Shown: piece by piece, positions 4,998 through 6,925 of the stretch
Position numbering within the stretch: the stretch's first letter is position 1
Layout of the letters: every line of letters begins with the position of its first letter
Source: Chitinophaga pinensis
Lineage (GTDB): Bacteria > Bacteroidota > Bacteroidia > Flavobacteriales_D > Crocinitomicaceae
Assembly (NCBI GenBank): GCA_945868555.1
Contig: CAMBMC010000128.1
Location: 1 to 6,925, forward strand
Direction of reading: 5' to 3'
DNA length: 6,925 bases
Program-made: the position numbers and the translations under genes
The notes under the pieces: generated by a model
Database searches by the model: none
Told to the model about the DNA's origin: nothing
What the model saw: only the letters and a program-made list of their open reading frames with translations

Positions 4998-6925
4998 TTG
5001 AACAAGAAAAGTATCATCATCAACAAGGATTTCGATCCAATTATTCTTGGAACGGTGCTGAGACGCAATTGGTGGTGGCCAATTGTTTTTATTGGCTTAT
5101 TTTCCACCTTGGCTTATTTCTTCTTGCGCTACACGAAACCAGTATATGAATCTTCTATGATGATTCAATTGGACAATGAAGACAATGCAGCTGAGGTGCT
5201 TTCAGTAAAAAACATCAACATCAAAGAGGATATTTCATCAGATGTTGAATTGATGCGTTCTCAGTTCATGTTTGAAAGAGCAATTCAGAGAATCAATTAC
5301 AATGTCAGTATTTTTTCAAAAGGTAGTGTGTTGACCGAAGAAAAGTTCAACTCATCGGAGTTGAATATTTTACCCTACGCACTGAAGGATTCTAGCTTAA
5401 TTGGTGTTCAAATATTTATTCAATTCGACGGGAAATTTGTATTGTTGAAGTACAACCACAATGGTAGAGAGAATCTATTGAAGGGCTTACTCAATGAGCA
5501 CATTCAAAACAGGCACTTAGATATTGTCGTAAAGTCGTCCAATCCAACGGAATTGAAAGCTGATGCGGAAGAAAATGAACTTTATTTTACATTCAATAGT
5601 ATTCAATCATTTGCATCGCGTTATTTGTCCTCGCTTCAAGTTGTTCCTATCGATCCTGTTGCAAAGACCATCCAAATTACGTTTCGAGGCAACAATGCAC
5701 AGATGTGTCATGATATTGCCTTGGCGGTGGCTGAAGAATACATTGAATATACGGACGAGGAAAAACAACGAGGGTCCGAAAATATTCTTTTGTTTATAGA
5801 CCAACAACTTGATTCATTGGTTGGCGAGTTAAGAAATTCAAAGGATAGTTTGATGTATTTTCAACGGAAGAGCAATATGCCCGATCCAGAAGCGCAGGGA
5901 ACGACACTATCAACGAGCATAACGAAATTGCAAGATGAATCTCTACTCTTGGATGATGAAATTCGCTCACTTAATTCGGTTGCAAGGAAACTGAAAAGTG
6001 ACCCAAATCGGCTTGATGTTTACCGCATTTTGCCTGAAATGCTCGGCAAGAGTTATGAGCAATCACTCTCCGTTCAGGTCAGTCAACTGCACGAACTGCT
6101 TGAGAAAAAAGAAGATTTGTTGTATCAAATAACCCCTGAAAGTGCAGAGTTGAAATCACTCGAATCAAGAATTCAATTAAAATTAGGCAATGTTAGAAGA
6201 AGTGTCGCAGTTATTTTAGACCGCTTGTCTGATCAAAGCAGGAATTTGAAGGACAAGATAAGTAAATTCAATGCTGATTATTTCGATTTGCCTGAAAAGA
6301 AAATGGAATTCAGTCGCTTGCAGAATGTACAAGAGTTGAACGAAAAATATTACTCCTTACTGACCGAACGAAAAGTATTGTACGCCATATCTGATGCGGG
6401 GTATTCATCAAACAACCGCATTCTCTCTCGTCCCATAGTGAATGCCAATCCTGTTTCGCCAAATCGCAAACTGATCTATTCAACGTTTGTCATGTTTGGA
6501 TTCATCATTGGCATTGCGATTTTGTTTTTCCGTTATCTCACATTCAACGAAATCAATATGTTGGATGATTTGAAAAAAATATTGCCAGAACAAGCAACAA
6601 TTTTAGGGGGTGTGCCATTGACAAAAATGAAAATGGAACATTCGCAAATCGTGGTTGGCGATTCCCCGAAATCAATGCTCGCTGAATCCATGCGTAAGAT
6701 CCGTACAAACTTAAGTTATATTCACCCGAACTACCAAACCATTGCGATTTCTTCCTCCATTTCAGGCGAAGGAAAAACATTTATCGCGTTAAATCTTGCA
6801 GGTATTATTGCTCTTTCTGGTAAACGAACCATCGTTTTGGATCTCGATTTGCGCAGACCAAAAATTCACTTGGGTTTTGATGTGGCAAACGAGAGGGGAA
6901 TGAGCGGATTGATTGTGAATCAATA
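4998..6925 (+). CDS. wzc: Wzc-like polysaccharide co-polymerase / BY-kinase (tyrosine autokinase), 3' truncated by window
   Basis: Inner-membrane protein that couples polymer length control to tyrosine phosphorylation and contacts the Wza-type channel. The first 642 codons are present; the right edge cuts it. Order: short cytosolic N-terminus; TM1 (about 25-45, starting RRNWWWPIVF); a periplasmic Wzz domain of about 450 residues with a helical, probably coiled-coil part (about 262-470); the Pro-rich NPVSPNRK (484-491) before TM2 (about 493-514); then the cytosolic kinase. The kinase shows the oligomerisation motif EX2RX2R (Glu563, Arg566, Arg569 in ESMRKIRTN), Walker A SISGEGKT (587-594, Lys593) and Walker A' VLDLDLRRP (613-621, Asp615 and Asp617). 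Walker B and the C-terminal tyrosine cluster lie outside. No ATG fits: the first in-frame ATG (5157) would remove TM1. TTG 4998, four nt after the wza stop, is the best start; GTG 5055 would also keep TM1 but cut the conserved-looking N-terminal segment. Confidence 0.92.
   Translation, partial: MNKKSIIINKDFDPIILGTVLRRNWWWPIVFIGLFSTLAYFFLRYTKPVYESSMMIQLDNEDNAAEVLSVKNINIKEDISSDVELMRSQFMFERAIQRINYNVSIFSKGSVLTEEKFNSSELNILPYALKDSSLIGVQIFIQFDGKFVLLKYNHNGRENLLKGLLNEHIQNRHLDIVVKSSNPTELKADAEENELYFTFNSIQSFASRYLSSLQVVPIDPVAKTIQITFRGNNAQMCHDIALAVAEEYIEYTDEEKQRGSENILLFIDQQLDSLVGELRNSKDSLMYFQRKSNMPDPEAQGTTLSTSITKLQDESLLLDDEIRSLNSVARKLKSDPNRLDVYRILPEMLGKSYEQSLSVQVSQLHELLEKKEDLLYQITPESAELKSLESRIQLKLGNVRRSVAVILDRLSDQSRNLKDKISKFNADYFDLPEKKMEFSRLQNVQELNEKYYSLLTERKVLYAISDAGYSSNNRILSRPIVNANPVSPNRKLIYSTFVMFGFIIGIAILFFRYLTFNEINMLDDLKKILPEQATILGGVPLTKMKMEHSQIVVGDSPKSMLAESMRKIRTNLSYIHPNYQTIAISSSISGEGKTFIALNLAGIIALSGKRTIVLDLDLRRPKIHLGFDVANERGMSGLIVNQ

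Noticed and set aside
5563..5807. Overlapping frames of 66-78 codons on both strands within the Wzc-like gene
   Set aside because: The Wzc-like frame is continuous across this region with Wzz-type character. It is simply longer than the window allows to terminate.
1..6925. Mobile element, CRISPR array, RNA gene, prophage or defence system
   Set aside because: I saw no spaced direct repeats, terminal inverted repeats, transposase or integrase motifs, or tRNA- or rRNA-like segments. All the coding space is explained by six ordinary genes.

Overview
The window looks like chromosomal DNA from a member of the Bacteroidota, probably the Flavobacteriia lineage. No start codon here is preceded by a Shine-Dalgarno-like purine box; the starts are instead A-rich or unremarkable upstream. 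The first gene encodes a secreted protein of the kind common in flavobacterial secretomes. The capsule genes have the compact Bacteroidota form: a short Wza-type lipoprotein with a C-terminal hydrophobic helix, followed by a Wzz-kinase fusion. This assignment rests on gene style, not on a marker gene, so genus cannot be stated.

Layout. Positions 1-303 (minus strand) hold the N-terminal 101 residues of a secreted protein whose remainder lies to the left. A 192-bp divergent spacer separates it from ddl (496-1461, plus), D-alanine--D-alanine ligase. ddl converges on dacB (1455-2921, minus), a PBP4/S13-type D-Ala-D-Ala carboxypeptidase, and the two stop-codon ends overlap by 7 bp. A second divergent spacer (2922-3038) leads into a tight plus-strand series: a GT4-type glycosyltransferase (3039-4229), a Wza-like export lipoprotein (4226-4993, 4-bp ATGA overlap) and a Wzc-like co-polymerase/BY-kinase (from a TTG at 4998, 4 nt after the previous stop) that runs off the right edge after its Walker A and A' motifs.

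How the genes work together. The left half is peptidoglycan metabolism: Ddl makes the D-Ala-D-Ala dipeptide, and DacB removes terminal D-Ala and/or cuts cross-links in the periplasm. The right half is the start of a Wzy-dependent-type exopolysaccharide or capsule operon: a cytoplasmic glycosyltransferase adds a sugar to the repeat unit, the inner-membrane Wzc-like protein controls polymerisation and chain length by tyrosine phosphorylation, and the outer-membrane Wza-like lipoprotein exports the polymer. The flippase, polymerase, initiating transferase and phosphatase are not in the window.

I see no RNA gene, CRISPR array, insertion sequence or integrase, and no convincing undescribed system. 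The least expected observations are an in-phase A AAA AAA slippery heptamer near the end of the glycosyltransferase gene, whose -1 frame is open straight through the next gene, and the overlapping convergent ddl/dacB pair.
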